A DNA stretch of 64,000 bases from Teichococcus coralli (GTDB lineage Bacteria > Pseudomonadota > Alphaproteobacteria > Acetobacterales > Acetobacteraceae), in assembly GCF_009829925.1 (NCBI RefSeq), contig NZ_SNVJ01000016.1, forward strand, positions 1 to 64,000, in the 5' to 3' direction. A program made the position numbers and the translations under genes. The notes under the pieces are model-generated. The model did no database searches, had not been told where the DNA came from, and was given only the letters and a program-made list of their open reading frames with translations. Each line of letters opens with the position of its first letter. Position 1 is the first letter of the stretch. Of the stretch, positions 40,961 through 50,811 are shown piece by piece.

Positions 40961-43783
40961 TCAGCCCTCCAGCGGAGCGTATTCCAGCCGCGCCGCGATG
41001 CGCTCCAGCAGCCGCTCCACCTCGACCGGCTTGTTCAGCAACGAGAAGGTGCCGCTCGGCGCATCCGCCAGGGCGCTTTCCGCGGCATCGGTGACGAAGC
41101 CGGTCAGCAGGATCGCCGGCAGGCCGGGGCGGCGCCGTTGCGCCTCGCGGATCAGTTCGAGGCCGCTCATGCCCGGCATGGAAAGATCGGACACCAGCAG
41201 GTCCACCGCTTCGCCGCCATCCAGCAGATCCAGCGCCGCCGCGGCGGAAGCCACGGGCAGCACGGAATGCCCGGCCGCTTCGAGCTGCGTGGCAAGCACG
41301 GTGCGGACGGCCGGCTCATCGTCCACCAGCAGCAGCCGGGCGCGGCCGGAGGGCGGCCCGAGGAGGCTGGCCACCGGCGCCGGGACAGCGCCCCGGTGTT
41401 CGTCGGCCAGCGGAAACCACAGGCTGATCGTCGTACCCTGCGCCGGCCTGCTTTCCACCCGCAGGGCGCCGCCGCTCTGCTCCGCGAAGCCTTTGGCCAT
41501 GGAAAGGCCCAGGCCGGTGCCCTGCCCGACCGGCTTGGTGGTGAAGAAGGGCTCGGTCGCGCGCTCCAGCGTCGCGCTGTCCATGCCGCTGCCGGTATCG
41601 GCGACGGCAAGGCGCAGGTAGCGGCCCGCCGGAAGCGCCACGCCACCGCGCCTTTCGCCCTGCGGCACGACTTCGATGTCCGCGGCAAGGGTCAGCGTGC
41701 CGGTTCCCTCCATCGCATCGCGGGCATTGGTGGCCAGGTTGACCAGCACGGTCTCCAACTGGCCCTTGTCGGCCAGCAGCGGCGGCAACCGCGGCGATGC
41801 GTCCACCCGGACTTCAACGCCGCCGCCGAGCGTATGGGCCAGAAGCTCGCGCATGTTGCTCAGGAGGCCGGCGGCGTCCACCGGCTCGGCGCGCAGGTCG
41901 CTGCGGCGCGCGAAGGCCAGCAGGCGCCGCGTGATGGCGGCGCCGCGCTCGGCCGCCTGGGTGAGCATGCGGGCAAGCTGGCGGACGCCGTCATTGCCGC
42001 CGGCCTGCCGCTCCAGCAGCCCGGCGCTGCCGATCACGGCCTGCAGAACGTTGTTGAAATCATGGGCGATGCCGCCGGCCAACTGCCCCAGCGCCTCCAT
42101 GCGCTGCGCCTGCGCGAGCTGGAGCTGCGTGGCCTCCAGGTCCAGCGTCCGCGCGGCGACCAGCTGCTCCAGCTCCGCTCGGCTGCGCGCCAGCACGTCG
42201 CGCGCCTCGACGATCTCCTGGATCTCCATGATGCCGCCGAACCAGCGAAGCAGGCGTCCCTGCTCGTCACGCATGGGCAGGGCGCGGGCGAGCACCCAGC
42301 GCCAGGCGCCGTCATGCCGCCGCAGGCGATACTCCGCCTCGAAGGGCGTGCCGGTGCGCAGGCAACAACGCCAGCGCTCGCTGATGGCCTCCCAATCCTG
42401 CGGATGAACCAGAGGCCGCCAGGGGTTCTCGTTGCGCTTCCCGCGGGGGTGGCCGGTGAAGTCGTGCCAGCGGGCGTTGAAGTACTCGTACTGGCCGTCG
42501 GGCGTGGCGGACCAAACCATCTGCGGCATGGTGTCGGCGAGTGTGCGGAACCGCGCCTCGCTGGCCTTCAGCGCCTGCTCGGCCTCCCGGCGCTCCGCCA
42601 GGATGGCGGCCAGGGAGGCGGCGAGGTCGTCCGCCTCGCGCAGGCCGGCGCTGCCGTGGAGGGTGCCGCCCGCCGCCAGCAGCGGAACGCGCCGGAAGGC
42701 GGTGACCACCCGGCGCGCCAGCAGGGAAGCCACCAGAAGGCCGCCCGCGAGCACGAGCGCGCCGGTCACCGCCGAACGCAGCAGCGCGGCCTGCAGCGGC
42801 GCGAGGAAGACCTGCTCCGGCACGTCCAGCTTGACGATGAAGCCGCTGGCCGGGGCATGGGCGAAGGCGATGGCGGAGGGAACGCCTTCCAGCGTCCGCG
42901 TGCCCGGCGGTGCCATGCCGGAATCGGCCGACATGATGGCTTTCAGCACGGCCGGCATGGGCAGCTTGCCGACGGTTTCCGCATCGCGCAGGGAACGCAC
43001 GATGGTCTTGCCGCCCCGGTCCTGCACGGAGGCGAAGCCGCCCGACGGCAGGCTCACGGTGCCGATGAGCAGGGCCAGCCGCTCGCGCGGCACGCTGACG
43101 CCGATGACGCCCCAGGGCTCGGACGCGGCCGGCGCGCCCGGCGCCTGCACGGGAACCGCAACGGCGATGAGCGGCCGGTTGAGCTCCTGCGCGAAGAAGA
43201 GGTTGGAGATCTGCGGCCGGCCGGAGGCGAGCGCCCTCGCCACGTGCGGCTGCATCGGCACGGTGTCGGCGGAAGGCGCTGTGGCGGTGAGGCTGGTGTC
43301 GAACAGCCGGGTGCGGTCGGCACGCACGAGACGCAGGATCGCCGGTTCCGCGCCCGTCGGCAGGTCCGACGAGAGGAGACCCGCCGCGGCGCGCAACTCT
43401 TCGCCAAAGGCACGCAGGTTGCCCTGCGCGAAAGCGGTGGAGCGGGCCAGGGTTCGCGCCACGGCCGTCGCCTGGTCGAACTCGCGGTCCACCAGCCGGG
43501 CGAGGGTGCGCGCCTGCGCCACGAGCTGCGCCTCCGCCCGCGCGCGCTCCGAGCGGTACTGCATCCAGAGCGAGCCGGCGCCGAGCAGGGTGAGGGGCAG
43601 CGCCACCGCCGCAACCAGCAGCATGAGGCGCCGGGAGAGAGGGGCTGCGCCGGCAAGGACCTTTCGCGCCGGGTTGCCCGGCGGGGGGCCGGCCTGGGGC
43701 GCGTTCTGCCGCGCCGGGCCGGGCGCGGGGCCATCCGTGCCCTCCTGCCGGGCGATGGGCTGCTGGCCGCTTCTGGGCGCCAT
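40961..43783 (-). CDS. Hybrid sensor histidine kinase with PAS and receiver domains
   Basis: The 940-aa orphan kinase starts at ATG 43783 (AGGA five bases before); an ATG at 43849 is possible. It has a membrane helix (SRRLMLLVAAVALPLTLLGAG), a periplasmic Cache-like sensor region, a second helix near residue 340, and a PAS domain (WSATPDGQYEYFNARW). HisKA has the His in GGIAHDFNNVLQAVIG. HATPase boxes are NLATNARDAMEG, DTGSGM and GTGLGLSMAKG. The C-terminal receiver has phospho-Asp in LLVSDLSMPGMSG and Lys in LLNKPV. An internal His-Asp relay is expected; the input signal and next partner are not visible. Confidence 0.92.
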   Translation of the reverse strand: MAPRSGQQPIARQEGTDGPAPGPARQNAPQAGPPPGNPARKVLAGAAPLSRRLMLLVAAVALPLTLLGAGSLWMQYRSERARAEAQLVAQARTLARLVDREFDQATAVARTLARSTAFAQGNLRAFGEELRAAAGLLSSDLPTGAEPAILRLVRADRTRLFDTSLTATAPSADTVPMQPHVARALASGRPQISNLFFAQELNRPLIAVAVPVQAPGAPAASEPWGVIGVSVPRERLALLIGTVSLPSGGFASVQDRGGKTIVRSLRDAETVGKLPMPAVLKAIMSADSGMAPPGTRTLEGVPSAIAFAHAPASGFIVKLDVPEQVFLAPLQAALLRSAVTGALVLAGGLLVASLLARRVVTAFRRVPLLAAGGTLHGSAGLREADDLAASLAAILAERREAEQALKASEARFRTLADTMPQMVWSATPDGQYEYFNARWHDFTGHPRGKRNENPWRPLVHPQDWEAISERWRCCLRTGTPFEAEYRLRRHDGAWRWVLARALPMRDEQGRLLRWFGGIMEIQEIVEARDVLARSRAELEQLVAARTLDLEATQLQLAQAQRMEALGQLAGGIAHDFNNVLQAVIGSAGLLERQAGGNDGVRQLARMLTQAAERGAAITRRLLAFARRSDLRAEPVDAAGLLSNMRELLAHTLGGGVEVRVDASPRLPPLLADKGQLETVLVNLATNARDAMEGTGTLTLAADIEVVPQGERRGGVALPAGRYLRLAVADTGSGMDSATLERATEPFFTTKPVGQGTGLGLSMAKGFAEQSGGALRVESRPAQGTTISLWFPLADEHRGAVPAPVASLLGPPSGRARLLLVDDEPAVRTVLATQLEAAGHSVLPVASAAAALDLLDGGEAVDLLVSDLSMPGMSGLELIREAQRRRPGLPAILLTGFVTDAAESALADAPSGTFSLLNKPVEVERLLERIAARLEYAPLEG

Positions 43784-43940
43784 CCGTTCCTGTTTCCCGT
43801 TGCCGCCGCCCCGCGATCTCCGGAACAGGCCGTCCTGAGCACGGGGCATTGATATTCTACACGAGACGCCCTCGTGGCGAGGCGCTTTCCGGGCGTGAGG
43901 GCAGCCTTGGCCGGAAAAAGCCGCCCCGAGGGGTACGCGC

Positions 43941-44432
43941 TCAGCCCGGCGGCAGCGCCGCCAGGGGGAGGCGCCCGGATTCCTTCAGCCGTTCCAGCAC
44001 GATGGAGGAGCGGACGCGCGCGACGCTGTCATGCGCCAGCAGCGTTTCGTTCACCAGCCGCGAAAGGCCCTTCAGGTCCGGCACCACGGCCTTCAGCAGG
44101 TAGTCCGTGTCGCCGGTCATGGCATAGGCTTCCTGGATCTCGCCGGCGCGCGCCAGAAGGTCGCGGAAGCGGCGGGCGTTCTCGCCGCTATGCGCGGTGA
44201 GCGTGACCTGGATGAAGGCCAGCACCCGCAGGCCCAGCGCCTCCGCCGCCAGCTCGGCGTGGTAGCCGCAGATCAGCCCGGCCGCTTCCAGCGCCGCGCG
44301 CCGGCGCGAGCATTGCGAGGCGGACAGCCCGATGCGCTCGCCGAGTTGCTGGTTGGTCAGCCGCCCGTCCTCCTGCAGGGCCGCCATCAGGCGGAGGTCG
44401 AGCGCGTCCAGTGTGACGGTTCCGTGCGGCAT
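43941..44432 (-). CDS. Lrp/AsnC family transcriptional regulator
   Basis: The 163-aa regulator has an N-terminal winged helix (DLRLMAALQEDGRLTNQQLGERIGLSASQCSRRRAALEAAGLI) and a C-terminal RAM (ligand-binding) domain: GLRVLAFIQVTL...EAYAMTGDTDYLLKAVVPDL. It is divergent from hppD, with 114 bp between the two start codons. Control of tyrosine breakdown by an amino acid or aromatic ligand is inferred from this position. Confidence 0.9.
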   Translation of the reverse strand: MPHGTVTLDALDLRLMAALQEDGRLTNQQLGERIGLSASQCSRRRAALEAAGLICGYHAELAAEALGLRVLAFIQVTLTAHSGENARRFRDLLARAGEIQEAYAMTGDTDYLLKAVVPDLKGLSRLVNETLLAHDSVARVRSSIVLERLKESGRLPLAALPPG

Positions 44433-44483
44433 AAAGGCGTTTCATGCGGGTTATGTGCATCACTCTAGCGTCCCGCGACCGCT

Positions 44484-44503
44484 TTGCACACCTGTTGCAC
44501 GCC
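44484..44503 (+). promoter_or_regulatory. Tandem TTGCACRCC repeats upstream of hppD
   Basis: TTGCACACC (44484-44492) and TTGCACGCC (44495-44503) are direct repeats with 11-bp period, near one helical turn, in the lrp-hppD intergenic region. They could be Lrp-binding half-sites. No good -10/-35 pairing was found. Confidence 0.25.
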
Positions 44504-44546
44504 ACCCCGCCTATCCTCCAGGGACCGAAGAGAAGGACCGCATCCC

Positions 44547-45683
44547 ATGGGCCCGTTCCCGCATGACGCTCCCCGCCCGGTCGTCGACGACCACAACCCG
44601 ATGGGAACGGACGGCTTCGCCTTTGTCGAGTTCGCCCATCCGGAACCGGCGAAGCTGCACGCGCTGTTCCGGCAGATGGGCTTCACCGCGGTGGCGCGGC
44701 ACCGCAGCAGGGCGGTCACCCTCTTCCGCCAGGGCGACATCAACTACCTGCTGAACGAGGAGCCCGGCAGCCACGCCGTGCGCTTCACCGAGGCGCATGG
44801 CCCGAGCGTGCCCTCCATGGGCTTTCGCGTGGTGGACGCGCAGCACGCCTATCGCCGCGCGCTGGAGCTCGGCGCCGAGCCGGCCGACCCGGCGGCGGGC
44901 GGCCTGACGCTCGACGTGCCGGCGATCAAGGGCATCGGCGGCAGCCTGATCTATTTCGTGGACCGCTATGGTGAGACCGGCTCGGTCTATGACGCGGACT
45001 TCGAATGGCTCGGCGAGCGCGAGCCCTTCCCGCAGGGCGCCGGCCTCTTCTACATCGACCACCTGACGCACAACGTCCATCGCGGCCGGATGGACGTCTG
45101 GTACGCCTTCTACAGCAAGCTCTTCAACTTCCGGCAGATCCGCTACTTCGACATCAAGGGCGAATACACCGGCCTGTTCTCCCGCGCGCTGACCAGCCCG
45201 GACGGCCGCATCCGCATCCCGCTCAACGAGAGCGCGGACGACGAGAGCCAGATCGAGGAGTACCTGCGGGAATACAAGGGCGAGGGCATCCAGCACATCG
45301 CCTGCGGCTGCAACGACATCTACGGCACCATCGAGGGCCTGCGCACCGCCGGCCTCGCCTTCATGCCCGCGCCGCCCGACACCTATTACGAGCGCGTGGA
45401 CGCGCGCCTGCCCGGCCATGGCGAGGACCTGGCGCGGCTGAAGCGCAACGGCATCCTGGTGGATGGCGAGGGCGTGGTGGAGCACAGGAAGGCGCGGCTG
45501 CTGCTGCAGATCTTCTCCGCCAACGTCATCGGCCCCGTCTTCTTCGAGTTCATCGAGCGCAAGGGCGACGACGGCTTCGGCGAGGGCAATTTCCGCGCGC
45601 TGTTCGAGAGCATCGAGGAGGACCAGCTCCGCCGCGGCGTGCTCAGCGCGGCGTCGAAGCGCGCGGCGGCGCCGGCGAAGTAG
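44547..45683 (+). CDS. hppD: 4-Hydroxyphenylpyruvate dioxygenase
   Basis: The 378-aa Fe(II) enzyme converts 4-hydroxyphenylpyruvate to homogentisate in tyrosine breakdown. The two-domain VOC fold ends in the catalytic half with Fe ligands His in FYIDHLTHNV, His in GIQHIACGC and Glu in VFFEFIERKGDDGFGEGNF. The start at ATG 44547 has AGAAGGA upstream; an upstream GTG-like extension of 21 codons is rejected. It is divergent from the Lrp gene and 582 bp before hmgA, with the MarR gene in between. Confidence 0.95.
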   Translation: MGPFPHDAPRPVVDDHNPMGTDGFAFVEFAHPEPAKLHALFRQMGFTAVARHRSRAVTLFRQGDINYLLNEEPGSHAVRFTEAHGPSVPSMGFRVVDAQHAYRRALELGAEPADPAAGGLTLDVPAIKGIGGSLIYFVDRYGETGSVYDADFEWLGEREPFPQGAGLFYIDHLTHNVHRGRMDVWYAFYSKLFNFRQIRYFDIKGEYTGLFSRALTSPDGRIRIPLNESADDESQIEEYLREYKGEGIQHIACGCNDIYGTIEGLRTAGLAFMPAPPDTYYERVDARLPGHGEDLARLKRNGILVDGEGVVEHRKARLLLQIFSANVIGPVFFEFIERKGDDGFGEGNFRALFESIEEDQLRRGVLSAASKRAAAPAK

Positions 45684-45686
45684 GGC

Positions 45687-46175
45687 TCAGTCCTCCGCCC
45701 CATCCGCCGCGAGCTGCCGCGTGCGCGCGGCGACCTTGTCGAGGATGGCGCGGAGCTGCCGGTGCTCGGCCGCGCTCAAGGCACTGGCGAGGGACGCCTG
45801 CAACGCCCGCGCCAGCGGCACGATCTCGCCATAGACCGTGCGGCCCTTGCGGCTGAGCCGCAGCACCTGCGCCCGCTGGTCCTGCGGGTGGGCGCGGCGG
45901 TCCAGCAGGCCCTTGTCGGCCAGCCGGGTGACGGCGCGGCTGACCCGCACGCGGTCCATGCCGGTGTGCCCGATCACCTCCTGCGTGGTGGCGCTGCCGT
46001 GCTGGCCCACCACCGCCACCACGCGCCATTCCGGGATGCCGAGGCCGAAGCGCTCCTGGTAGCGCGAGGCGAAGAGGCCGCTCACCGCCTCGGTGACGAC
46101 GGAGAGGCGGTAGGGCAGGAAGTCCTGCAGGATTAGCGGCGCATCCTCGGCCGCATCACGCTTCTGTTGGGCCAT
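45687..46175 (-). CDS. MarR family regulator of the homogentisate genes
   Basis: The 162-aa protein is a MarR winged-helix repressor: [62 protein letters not shown] is the DNA-binding and wing segment. It sits in the reverse strand between hppD and hmgA, and divergent from hmgA, the arrangement of an hmgR-like repressor. A palindrome (46191-46202) between the two start codons may be its operator. The effector, presumably homogentisate, is inferred. Confidence 0.88.
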   Translation of the reverse strand: MAQQKRDAAEDAPLILQDFLPYRLSVVTEAVSGLFASRYQERFGLGIPEWRVVAVVGQHGSATTQEVIGHTGMDRVRVSRAVTRLADKGLLDRRAHPQDQRAQVLRLSRKGRTVYGEIVPLARALQASLASALSAAEHRQLRAILDKVAARTRQLAADGAED

Positions 46176-46190
46176 GCGTCCGGCTTTTCA

Positions 46191-46202
46191 TCTCATCTGA
46201 GA
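46191..46202. promoter_or_regulatory. TCTCA-N2-TGAGA palindrome, candidate MarR operator
   Basis: Perfect 5-bp inverted repeat with a two-base centre, in the 90-bp region between the MarR and hmgA start codons. An AT-richer stretch GATATA follows at 46204-46209 and may be a -10 element. MarR proteins commonly bind such palindromes next to their own promoter. Confidence 0.4.
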
Positions 46203-46265
46203 CGATATAGAGAAGAACCCCGTGCCGGTCGATGGCCGCCAGCGGCAGGAAAGGGAGCGAAGCGC

Positions 46266-47624
46266 ATGAACCAGTCCGTACGGCCCGGCACGGCGGTCGC
46301 GCAGGGCACGGCGCCGGGCAACCCGGCCTATCTCTCGGGGTTCGGCAACGGCTTCGAGACGGAGGCGCTGCCGGGCGCGCTGCCCATCGGCCGCAACTCG
46401 CCGCAACGTTGCGCCTACGGCCTTTACGCCGAGCAACTCAGCGGCTCGCCCTTCACCGCGCCGCGCGCCAGCAACGAGCGGAGCTGGCTCTACCGCATCC
46501 GCCCGACCGTCGCGCATTGGGGAAGCTTCGAGAAGATCGGAGCCGGGCTCTGGCGCACCGCGCCCTGCGCCGAGCTGGACATGCCGCTGGCGCCGCTGCG
46601 CTGGGATCCGCTGTCGATCCCGGAGGGCGAGGCGCTTTCCTTCATCGAGGGCATCCGCACTGTCACCACGGCGGGCGACGCCGCCGCGCAGTCCGGCATG
46701 GGTGCGCACATCTATCTCGCCACCCGCTCGATGCGGGACGAGTATTTCTACAACGCCGATGCCGAGATGCTGTTCGTGCCGCAGCAGGGCGCGCTGCGCC
46801 TCTGGACCGAGTTCGGCATCATCGACATCGCGCCGGGCGAGATCGCGGTCATCCCGCGCGGGGTGAAGCTGCGCGTCGAGCTGCAGGGCGAGGCCCCGGC
46901 GCGCGGCTATCTCTGCGAGAACTATGGCGGCGCCTTCACCCTGCCCGAGCGCGGGCCGATCGGCGCCAACTGCCTGGCCAATCCGCGCGACTTCCTCACC
47001 CCCTTCGCCGCCTACGAGGACCGCGAGGCGCCCTCCACCCTGGTGGTGAAGTGGGGCGGCAACCTCTGGCGCACGCAGCTCGCGCAATCGCCGCTCGACG
47101 TGGTGGCCTGGCACGGCAACTACGCGCCCTACAAGTACGACCTGCGCCGCTACTCGCCGGTCGGGCCGGTGCTGTTCGACCATGCCGACCCCTCGATCTT
47201 CACGGTGCTGACCTCGCCTTCCGAGACGCCGGGCACCGCGAACATCGACTTCGTCATCTTTCCCGAGCGCTGGATGGTGGCGGAGAACACCTTCCGGCCG
47301 CCCTGGTACCACATGAACATCATGAGCGAGTTCATGGGCCTGATCGAGGGCGTCTATGACGCCAAGACCGGCGGCGGCTTCACGCCCGGCGGCTTCAGCC
47401 TGCACAACTGCATGCTGCCGCACGGGCCGGACATGGCCTCCTTCGAGGCCGCCAGCGCCGCCGAGCTGAAGCCGCACAAGCTGGAAGGCACGCTGGCCTT
47501 CATGTTCGAGACGCGCTTTGCGCAGCGCGTCACCCGCTTCGCCGCCGAGGCGCCGCAGCTCCAGCAGGACTACCCGAGCTACGGCCGGGCCCTGCGCCGG
47601 CATTTCGACCCCTCGCGCCCATGA
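46266..47624 (+). CDS. hmgA: Homogentisate 1,2-dioxygenase
   Basis: The 452-aa Fe(II) enzyme opens the homogentisate ring to maleylacetoacetate. Blocks include [81 protein letters not shown] and CMLPHGPDM. The Fe ligands are His in the WYHMN and MLPHGP regions and the Glu in MSEFMG. The ATG at 46266 has AGGAAAGGGAG upstream. The gene is coupled to fahA by ATGA. Confidence 0.96.
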   Translation: MNQSVRPGTAVAQGTAPGNPAYLSGFGNGFETEALPGALPIGRNSPQRCAYGLYAEQLSGSPFTAPRASNERSWLYRIRPTVAHWGSFEKIGAGLWRTAPCAELDMPLAPLRWDPLSIPEGEALSFIEGIRTVTTAGDAAAQSGMGAHIYLATRSMRDEYFYNADAEMLFVPQQGALRLWTEFGIIDIAPGEIAVIPRGVKLRVELQGEAPARGYLCENYGGAFTLPERGPIGANCLANPRDFLTPFAAYEDREAPSTLVVKWGGNLWRTQLAQSPLDVVAWHGNYAPYKYDLRRYSPVGPVLFDHADPSIFTVLTSPSETPGTANIDFVIFPERWMVAENTFRPPWYHMNIMSEFMGLIEGVYDAKTGGGFTPGGFSLHNCMLPHGPDMASFEAASAAELKPHKLEGTLAFMFETRFAQRVTRFAAEAPQLQQDYPSYGRALRRHFDPSRP

Positions 47625-48931
47625 GCGGCCTCGACGCCACGCATGACCCCGCGCGCCGCTCCTGGGTTCCGGGTGCGGATGGGCATGCCGATTTCCCCAT
47701 CCAGAACCTGCCCTTCGGCATCTTCACCCCGCCGGGCGGCGATGCCCCGCGCGGCGGCGTGGCCATCGGCGGCCACATCCTCGACCTGCGCGCGGGGCTG
47801 GCGGCGGGGCTCTTCGCCGGCGCGGCGGCGGAGGCGGCCGAGGCTGCCGCGGCCGAGACGCTGAACGGTTTCATGGCGCTCGGCGCCGCGCCACGGCGGG
47901 CCTTGCGGCAACGGCTTGCCGCGATCCTCGCCGCGGGAAGCGCGGAGCAGGGCAGGGCCGCCGCCTGCCTGCATTCCGCCGCCGGATGCGCCCTGCACCT
48001 GCCGGCGCGCGTCGGCGACTACACCGACTTCTATGTCGGCATCCACCATGCCACCAATGTCGGCCGGGTCTTCCGCCCCGACAATCCGCTGCTGCCGAAC
48101 TACAAGTACGTGCCCATCGGCTATCACGGCCGCGCTTCCTCCCTCCGCGTCTCGGGCACGGATGTCCGGCGGCCCCAGGGGCAGCTCAAGGCCCCGGAGG
48201 CCGAGGCGCCGCGCTTCGCACCCTGCGAGAAGCTGGATTTCGAGCTGGAGCTCGGCGTCTGGGTCGGTCCCGGCAACGCCTTGGGCGAAGCCGTTCCGGT
48301 GGGCGAGGCGGCGGCGCATGTCGCCGGCTACTGCCTGCTGAACGACTGGTCCGCGCGCGACATCCAGGCCTGGGAATACCAGCCGCTCGGCCCTTTCCTG
48401 GCCAAGAGCTTCGGCAGCACGCTCTCGCCCTGGGTGGTGACGCCCGAGGCGCTGGCGCCCTTCCGCATCCCGCAGCCTTCCCGGCCGGAGGGCGACCCGG
48501 CGCCGCTGCCCTACCTGCTCGACGGGGCCGACCAGCGGGAAGGCGCCCTGGACCTCGCGCTGGAGGTTCTGCTGCTGACGCCGGCCATGCGGGAGCGCGG
48601 CCTGCCGGCGCACCGCCTGGCGCGTTCCAACGCCCGGCACATGTACTGGACGGTGGCGCAGATGCTGGCGCACCACACCAGCAACGGCTGCGACCTGAAC
48701 CCGGGCGACCTGCTGGGCTCCGGCACCCTCTCCGCCCCCGACCCGGCGGGCCTCGGCAGCCTGCTGGAGATGACGCAGGGTGGCCGCGCACCGGTTGAGC
48801 TGCCTTCCGGCGAAACGCGCCGCTTCCTGGAGGATGGCGACGAGGTCATCCTGCGCGCCCGCGCGGCGCGGGAGGGCACGGTCGGCATCGGCTTCGGGGA
48901 GTGCCGCGCCTGTATCCTGCCCGCACGCTGA
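47621..48931 (+). CDS. fahA: Fumarylacetoacetase
   Basis: The 436-aa enzyme cleaves fumarylacetoacetate to fumarate and acetoacetate, the last step of tyrosine degradation. Typical blocks are [50 protein letters not shown] and the divalent-metal Asp/Glu group in [12 protein letters not shown], with [20 protein letters not shown]. It overlaps the hmgA stop (ATGA). The isomerase that should act between HmgA and FahA (maiA) is not in this window. Confidence 0.95.
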   Translation: MSGLDATHDPARRSWVPGADGHADFPIQNLPFGIFTPPGGDAPRGGVAIGGHILDLRAGLAAGLFAGAAAEAAEAAAAETLNGFMALGAAPRRALRQRLAAILAAGSAEQGRAAACLHSAAGCALHLPARVGDYTDFYVGIHHATNVGRVFRPDNPLLPNYKYVPIGYHGRASSLRVSGTDVRRPQGQLKAPEAEAPRFAPCEKLDFELELGVWVGPGNALGEAVPVGEAAAHVAGYCLLNDWSARDIQAWEYQPLGPFLAKSFGSTLSPWVVTPEALAPFRIPQPSRPEGDPAPLPYLLDGADQREGALDLALEVLLLTPAMRERGLPAHRLARSNARHMYWTVAQMLAHHTSNGCDLNPGDLLGSGTLSAPDPAGLGSLLEMTQGGRAPVELPSGETRRFLEDGDEVILRARAAREGTVGIGFGECRACILPAR

Positions 48932-48993
48932 AGTTCATCGTCCAGGAGAGGGCCGGTTCGAGCCGGCCGCCACAACGGAAAGAAGAAACGTCC

Positions 48994-49980
48994 ATGTCCC
49001 GCAGCTTCACCCTGTCCCGCCGCCGGCTCGCCCTGGGCGGGCTCGCCGCCGGCCTGCTCCCCCTTGCCGCCCGCGCGGCCTATCCCGAGGCGCCGGTCAA
49101 GTGGATCGTCGCCTATGCGGCGGGCGGCGGCACGGACACGCTGGCGCGGCTGCTGGCCGTGCCGATGTCCGAGGGCCTGGGCAAGCCGGTGGTGATCGAC
49201 AACCGTCCGGGCGCCGCGACCAATATCGGCGCCGAGGCGACGGCGCGCGCCGCGCCTGACGGCTACACGGTGATGAGCGCCGACAACGGCACCATGGTCT
49301 TCAACCCGGCCTTGTTCAAACAACTGCCGTACGATCCGGAAAAGGATTTCCGCCCGCTCGGCGGCATCGCCCGCTTCCACCTGGTGCTGGCGGTGAAGAA
49401 GGAGTCGCCCCTCACCGACATCGGCGCCTTCATGGCGACGGCGAAGGCGAAGCCGGGCAGCATCGACTACGGTTCGCCCGGCATCGGCTCGCCGCACCAC
49501 CTGGCCATGGAGCGGCTGGCGCGCAGCACCGGCACACGCTTCAACCATGTGCCGTACCGCGGCGCCGCCCCGGCGCTGAACGACCTGCTGGCCGGGGTGG
49601 TGGAGGCGGCGGTGCTGGACACGGTCGCCGGCGGGGAGGCGCTGCGCAGCGGCATGGCCCGGCCGCTGGCCGTCTTCTCCGCCGCCCGTCAGTCCGGGTT
49701 CCCGGCGGTGCCGACGCTCTCCGATGCGCTCGGCCTGGAAGGCTTCGAGGCCTATGCCTGGCAGAGCCTTGTCGCGCCACGGGCGACGCCCGACGCCGTG
49801 GCCACGCGGCTGACGGAGGAGTTGCGGAAGGCGCTGGCGCAGGAGAGCGTGCAGCGCAAGTTCCGTGAGATCGGCGTCGAGCCGTTGCAGGCCTCGCCCG
49901 GGCAGGTGCAGGCCATGCTGGCGGCCGACCGTGCCGTCTGGGTGCCGCTGATCCGGGAGCTGGGCATCACCCTCGACTGA
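48994..49980 (+). CDS. Bug family tripartite tricarboxylate transporter receptor
   Basis: The 328-aa periplasmic receptor has a Tat-like signal (RRRLALGGLAAGLLPLAARA) then the Bug opening YPEAPVKWIVAYAAGGGTDTLARLLA, VIDNRPGAATNIGAEATARAAPDGYTVM and the Bug NHVPYRGAAPALNDLL block. It sits 62 bp after fahA and may be co-transcribed. No membrane components (TctA/TctB) are adjacent, which is common for Bug receptors. Ligand is unknown; an aromatic or organic acid would fit the context. Confidence 0.9.
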   Translation: MSRSFTLSRRRLALGGLAAGLLPLAARAAYPEAPVKWIVAYAAGGGTDTLARLLAVPMSEGLGKPVVIDNRPGAATNIGAEATARAAPDGYTVMSADNGTMVFNPALFKQLPYDPEKDFRPLGGIARFHLVLAVKKESPLTDIGAFMATAKAKPGSIDYGSPGIGSPHHLAMERLARSTGTRFNHVPYRGAAPALNDLLAGVVEAAVLDTVAGGEALRSGMARPLAVFSAARQSGFPAVPTLSDALGLEGFEAYAWQSLVAPRATPDAVATRLTEELRKALAQESVQRKFREIGVEPLQASPGQVQAMLAADRAVWVPLIRELGITLD

Positions 49981-50038
49981 GGCCGCGCTGCGGGCAGGCC
50001 GCGGCCGGCACCGCGGGAGGGGAGCCGGGGAATGAGGG

Positions 50039-50061
50039 TCCGGGAGGCGGAGCCTCCCGGA
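50039..50061. terminator. Bidirectional hairpin between Bug and carbonic anhydrase genes
   Basis: TCCGGGAGGC (50039-50048) and GCCTCCCGGA (50052-50061) make a perfect 10-bp stem over a three-base loop between convergent genes. It has no T run on either side. Confidence 0.55.
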
Positions 50062-50069
50062 GCGCGGTG

Positions 50070-50600
50070 TCAGCCGATGCGGCGCAGCCCGGCGGCGAAG
50101 CGGCGCCAGTTGCGGACGTAGTTCGCCGCCGAGGCGCGCAGCTTCTCGGCGGTTTCCGGCTCCAGCGTGCGCGCCACCTTGGCCGGCGCGCCGATGATCA
50201 GCGAGAAATCCGGGAACTCCTTGCCTTCCGTCACCAGCGCGTTGGCGCCGACGATGCAGTGCCGGCCGATGCGCGCATGGTTCAGAACCGTCGCACCCAT
50301 GCCGATCAGCGAGCCGTCGCCCACCGTGCAGCCATGCAGGATGGCGTGGTGCCCGACCGTGACGTCGGCGCCGATGGTCAGCGGGGCGCCAGGATCGGCG
50401 TGCAGCATGGCGCCTTCCTGGACGTTGGTGCGCGCGCCGAGGCGGATCGGGGTGTTGTCGCCGCGCGCCACGGCGCCGAACCAGAAGCCAACATCCTCCG
50501 CCAGGGTGACGTCGCCGATGACATGCGCGTCCGGCGCCACCCAGTAGCGGCCTTCCTCCGGCAGGGTGGGCGCGATGTCGTTCAGGGCATAGATGGGCAT
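50070..50600 (-). CDS. Gamma carbonic anhydrase family protein
   Basis: The 176-aa left-handed beta-helix protein shows hexapeptide repeats and the gamma-CA Zn ligands: His in EGAMLHADP and the pair in TVGHHAILHGC. The ending SLIIGAPAKVARTLEPE and a C-terminal helix (AANYVRNWRRFAAG) follow. Many such proteins are assigned loosely; activity as carbonic anhydrase is not certain. ATG 50600 has AGGAAGG upstream. Confidence 0.88.
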   Translation of the reverse strand: MPIYALNDIAPTLPEEGRYWVAPDAHVIGDVTLAEDVGFWFGAVARGDNTPIRLGARTNVQEGAMLHADPGAPLTIGADVTVGHHAILHGCTVGDGSLIGMGATVLNHARIGRHCIVGANALVTEGKEFPDFSLIIGAPAKVARTLEPETAEKLRASAANYVRNWRRFAAGLRRIG

Positions 50601-50811
50601 GCGGGACCTTCCTCGTCTTCGGGAGTGGCGCCCGACAGGCGCCAGCCTCCGGTTCTTGTGGGGGAATAGTAGCCTCGGGCATGACCCGGGCCCAACCCGC
50701 CATGCCCGGAGGGAAAACCGGGCCGCCCCGGGGCTCCGTCGGCCGCGCCGGGCCTGCGCAAGGCGCCGGCGGCGGGGCCGCCTCGCCCCGCGCATGGCAA
50801 GCGCGGCTGTG

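Noticed and set aside
41138-43852. 904-aa plus-strand ORF opposite the histidine kinase
   Set aside because: No recognisable domain; the kinase on the minus strand has all expected boxes.
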